NCBI GenBank assembly: GCA_003339415.1
Contig: PDHQ01000011.1
Span: forward strand, 1-64,000
Length of the DNA: 64,000 nt
Direction of reading: 5' to 3'
Source: Ophiocordyceps camponoti-saundersi (nom. inval.)
Taxonomy: Eukaryota > Ascomycota > Sordariomycetes > Hypocreales > Ophiocordycipitaceae
A program made the translations under genes and the position numbers. The first letter of the stretch is position 1; each line of letters starts with the position of its first letter. This document shows, piece after piece, positions 60,799 through 64,000 of the stretch. Under the pieces are notes generated by a model. The model had not been told where the DNA came from. It worked only from the letters and a program-made list of their open reading frames with translations, and ran no database searches.

Positions 60799-62159
60799 AT
60801 GTCGAGACCAGTTCGAAGTCAAGGCCAGACGACACAGGCAACGTCTAGGCAAAACGAATATTTCGTACCTCGCGACGGTATTGATCGCGAGGTCATCTCC
60901 GCCGACATATGTCGCTATCTGGGCAACGATGCTCTTGTTCGTCCCGGCCAGTACGATGTATGTTTTTTTCCTCTCCCCATCTTGTGTCGAGGCAGGCCGA
61001 TATCATCGTGGCTTGCTCATGCTGTCCTCGCAGAATCCTCAGAATGGACAGACAGTCCACGGCTACTACATCACTGCTTACCGAAACCTAACAACTGTAC
61101 GGCCGCCCTCGTCAGTTCTGCTTACCTACCTAGGCTGACAATACACCACTTGAAAGGCCATGATAGAGGACCTGAAAGCTGACTCCGCCCGCTGGGAGAA
61201 TGAGCGTCGAGCCCAGACGCGCAACACAGGAGGTATCCATTACCTCGACAGACGAAAGCCTGACTTTTCCTCACTATATCTGACACTCGTGACCCGCAGT
61301 TCAGTACCGCTACTCAGAGACGCACCAGTCCCGGCAGCATCATGGTCCCACGGAGAACCCCTTCCAGCCGGACCCCTATTCCCGTGAAGGTGGCTATGAT
61401 AATCCCCGTTATCCTGGTTCGGGCGCCCCGGGCTTCACCGGTGCTTCCGCTCCCTACACCTCTCCCCCTCCGACTCAACAACAGCAGCCTTCGTACCAGA
61501 CCTCGAGCGGTGGCCCTTACGCCGTCGGCTATCAACAAAATCAACAGGCCTCCCCTTCGGACAGGTTCCAATCTGGTCAGCCGGCTTCCATGATGCGTCC
61601 CGGTTACCAAGCTAGCCAGGATCCTCCCTACATAGGCACCGGTGCCAACCTGCCGCACTCTGGTTATGCCCCTTCTGACGTGCACTATGGTTCCCGACTG
61701 TCCGCTATTGTTTCCGCTCCCCCCCAGCCCCTGTATGCCTCGGCGCCGCCGCCCCAGCCTGCGTATCCGGCCACCTCATCTCCATTTCAACAGTATCCGA
61801 GCCAGCCTCCCGCAAGTGGTGCACAGGTCTACGCTGGAATTCCGTCCCAAGAGACTTTTTACGGCCGAGGTCTGTCAGATGCCACTGCGCGGTTCTCCTT
61901 TGTTCCTGGTCTCCTTCCATCTCACCCCCCCCCCCCCCCCCCCCTCCCAAATCTTAACCATGCGTCCCTAAATACTGACGTCGTTTTCTTTTCAGTTTCT
62001 CCCGCTCAAGCGCCGCAACAAGCTTACGCGCCCCAGGGACAACAGTATGATGCCGCCCCTCCACCTCCTCAATCTTCTACCCAGACGCCTGCAGCTGGCT
62101 CGAATAAGCGCCGTAATGACAGCGACATCGACAGGCTCCACCGACCCCCCCGTCGCTGA
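60799..62159 (+). CDS. RfeG-like putative transcription factor
   Basis: 343 aa. Exons are 60799-60957, 61034-61096, 61157-61232, 61300-61869 and 61996-62159; introns are 76, 60, 67 and 126 bp. The conserved N-terminus (residues ~1-110) reads NEYFVPRDGIDREVISADIC, then RYLGNDALVRPGQYDNPQNG, QTVHGYYITAYRNLTTAMIE and DLKADSARWENERRAQTRNT. VQYRYSETHQSRQHHG follows. The remainder is Gln/Pro/Tyr/Ser-rich and disordered and ends with a basic SNKRRNDSDIDR tail. From memory the N-terminal block matches fungal proteins annotated RfeG; the molecular role is poorly defined. The 126-bp intron is a multiple of three, has no in-frame stop and contains 20 C, so retention would add 42 residues including polyproline. 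Confidence 0.82.
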
Positions 62160-64000
62160 CCACCCGTCTACTCCGCGGCCGTCGGACGCCCGGGAGGTTT
62201 TTCGAGCGTTGAGCCCGCCTCGTGAGTGTTTGCCGTCCCTTTTGTTGTCCATGCGTCCATGTCATGATCGGATCCTTTCCCTTCTCCTCCCGCCTGCTGG
62301 AATATGTCCGTCCTCGCCCACCGGAACTTTCTCCCCCTCCCCCTGTCTGCCTTGGAATCGTCCATCCGCGGAATTCTTGGTCCGTCTGATTCTGGAATCC
62401 TTCCCGGTCAATCGCGTCCGAGTTGTAGATTCACAACTCGATGCCCTGGATATTCTTTGGTGCTGTCCGCTGGCCGCTTGGCTTCGGCATGCTCTCGACT
62501 TTCCCTGGATGGTGACGAGCTCCACGTTTCGCTTATATACCTACTGCTTTGGCGCCGTCAACCGACGCGCATACATATCCGTTCGGCTTTCGGGCCTATC
62601 CTCTCCCTAATTTGCGTGAACGAGTCTCCCAGACCGGGCTCTATCGACTGTGTTCCGGTCCGGGGAACGTCCAGTTGCATCTGCTCGTTTGACTACACCT
62701 TTGGCACCAGCGGGTCAACCCATATACCCTCCCCTCCCCTCCCCCTTCGTTTCCCTTCACTTCGGATGCGCTCATCTATGGTCCTGCTGTCTGCTCTTTG
62801 TCTTTTCCACCGGAGTTTTGGATTGCCAGGACCTTGTTGGATATCTCCCTCTTTCGACGAACCCCATGCCTCCCGGACGACTTCACTGCACGTTGGTCTA
62901 TGATGTCACGGCAAGCTCGGAGTCCAGGCAGCAGGGTAAGTCTCACGAGTTTGTATATACTAGCCAAGACTTGCTTTGATCAAGGATTCGTTTCCCTTAT
63001 AACGCACCTCTCATTCCCAATTGCATCTGGATCATGCCGCGGGACACCATCATATTGGAAGCCTGCGTGACTAATCTGTCTAGCTACTATACCCGTGGGC
63101 TCGGGAACGACTCATGTTTATGTCATGCCCTCGTTCGGATTCTTGTGATCGACCTGAAAGTCCACTTCTTCGCCGGGATTTGTGGCTACGAGGGTGGGTG
63201 TCGCTGGTTCGTCTGGACCTGTTTCTCTGTGGTCACACGACACCTTGCACACCACACTGGACCTCAACATGCGTAGACGACGAGTGATGAGACTCCGGGT
63301 TTTCAGGCACACTTTTTCGAGGTTTTCTGACTCCTGTCGCTGGCCAACATCTACTCTCTCCAGGCCCTGTTATTCCTGGTGATTCCCAGTCACTTGTTGA
63401 AACACGCACACAGCGACTACAATGTTCAGATGCGGCGCTTGGCCCAAAGCTCCCAACTGACCACCAAAGTGTCATCTCGGGCTCATTCGGATGGTTAACT
63501 GTCGAACCCTCAAGATGTCGTGAGACGACCGTTGATAGACGGGGCAAGCAGGTCACGTTGCAAACTATTTGAGACGGGGAACCGCCAGGACTCTGATCGA
63601 TCAGGCACCAGCCAACCGTAACTGGATCTTGGAAAGGGGGAAGGGAAGGGTCAAACTTTTTGTTTTGCGCTGTCGAAGCCACTCTCGTACGAGGCTGGCG
63701 ATGAATATCCGGAGCTAATGGCAATGTACACAGGGGCGGCTTCTCGTCTACCACAGCAGGCGTTTTTGGAATCTTGCTCGGTCTTTCTTCCAGGATCTTC
63801 TTGGTGGTTATCATGTGATGAGTTGGGAACGGAGGAATGACGAATATAGAGATGGACGATGGGGGGAAAGGACTTGATTTATATGTCGGGTTCGATCAGT
63901 ACAATTTCCTCTCATTGTCACGATTGTTCATCAGGTTGGAAATTACAGTTTGACTCTTTTTTCTTTGTTCCCTCATGTCTTGTCACGATGGTGTTGAGAC
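62160..64000. other. Unassigned right end of the window
   Basis: 1.84 kb of non-repetitive sequence of ordinary composition, unlike the microsatellite-filled gaps elsewhere. I could not assemble a convincing gene on either strand. It may be a long 3' UTR or lncRNA of the RfeG-like gene, or the end of a gene lying mostly outside. Confidence 0.5.
63233..63814 (-). CDS. Hypothetical ORF, 193 codons (uncertain)
   Basis: Open frame from ATG 63814 to a stop at 63233, starting MITTKKILEERPSKIPKTPA, then rich in Ser, Pro, Arg and Cys. No domain, signal peptide or membrane helix is recognised. The first ~60 residues look more protein-like than the remainder, which could mean a splice site inside. It is roughly 1.1 kb convergent to the RfeG-like gene. 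Confidence 0.2.
   Translation of the reverse strand: MITTKKILEERPSKIPKTPAVVDEKPPLCTLPLAPDIHRQPRTRVASTAQNKKFDPSLPPFQDPVTVGWCLIDQSPGGSPSQIVCNVTCLPRLSTVVSRHLEGSTVNHPNEPEMTLWWSVGSFGPSAASEHCSRCVRVSTSDWESPGITGPGESRCWPATGVRKPRKSVPENPESHHSSSTHVEVQCGVQGVV

Overview
The window looks like nuclear DNA of a filamentous ascomycete (Pezizomycotina). Genes carry short introns (mostly 49-126 bp) with GTRNGT-like donors, CTAAC/CTGAC branch sites and YAG acceptors. Coding DNA is GC-rich with C/G-ending codons, and several genes (RfeG-like, DUF3455, C2H2 regulator, VAO oxidase) are of filamentous-fungal types. A hypocrealean Sordariomycete is my guess from overall protein resemblance; nothing here proves it. No tRNA, rRNA, CRISPR array, transposase or plasmid/phage feature was seen.

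Layout. 1-4.09 kb: low-complexity flank with huge G/C homopolymers. 4.1-7.0 kb: C2H2 zinc-finger regulator (+). 7.8-11.5 kb: Vps3-type CORVET subunit (-), divergent from a CASP/Coy1 golgin (12.0-14.3 kb, +). 15.3-16.3 kb: secreted DUF3455 protein (+). 16.9-19.4 kb: ribosomal protein uL22 (-) and fibrillarin (+) sharing a divergent promoter. 19.9-24.6 kb: FAD-linked (VAO/BBE) oxidase and cytochrome P450, both (-), the only pair resembling specialised metabolism. 28.1-29.9 kb: diflavin-reductase-like protein lacking an FMN domain (+). 30.9-33.4 kb: Frm2-type nitroreductase (+) convergent with mitochondrial phosphatidylserine decarboxylase (-). 34.6-38.2 kb: Herp/Usa1-like ERAD protein and UCH37-type deubiquitinase (both +), convergent with an AzgA purine permease (38.5-40.9 kb, -). 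42.5-44.8 kb: methyltransferase-like protein (+). 48.4-50.0 kb: cAMP-receptor-like GPCR (-). 55.5-56.4 kb: Cys-rich single-pass membrane protein (+). 56.8-58.8 kb: DNA polymerase eta (+). 60.8-62.2 kb: RfeG-like factor (+).

Between the genes lie long gene-free stretches (3.5 kb at 24.6-28.1, 3.5 kb at 44.8-48.4, 5.5 kb at 50.0-55.5 and 2 kb at 58.8-60.8), packed with tetranucleotide and GA/CT microsatellites, G/C mononucleotide tracts and recurring TACGGAGTA/TACGGATA words. For every multi-exon gene, exon boundaries were worked out by eye so that phases close exactly to a multiple of three; they have not been checked against transcripts.

Most content is conserved housekeeping and I found no convincing new multi-gene system. 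The most unusual observations are a near-perfect copy of the first ~148 bp of the window at 50190-50338, the extreme G/C homopolymers, the uL22-fibrillarin shared promoter, a polyproline-encoding intron that stays open in frame, and a few short unassigned ORFs.
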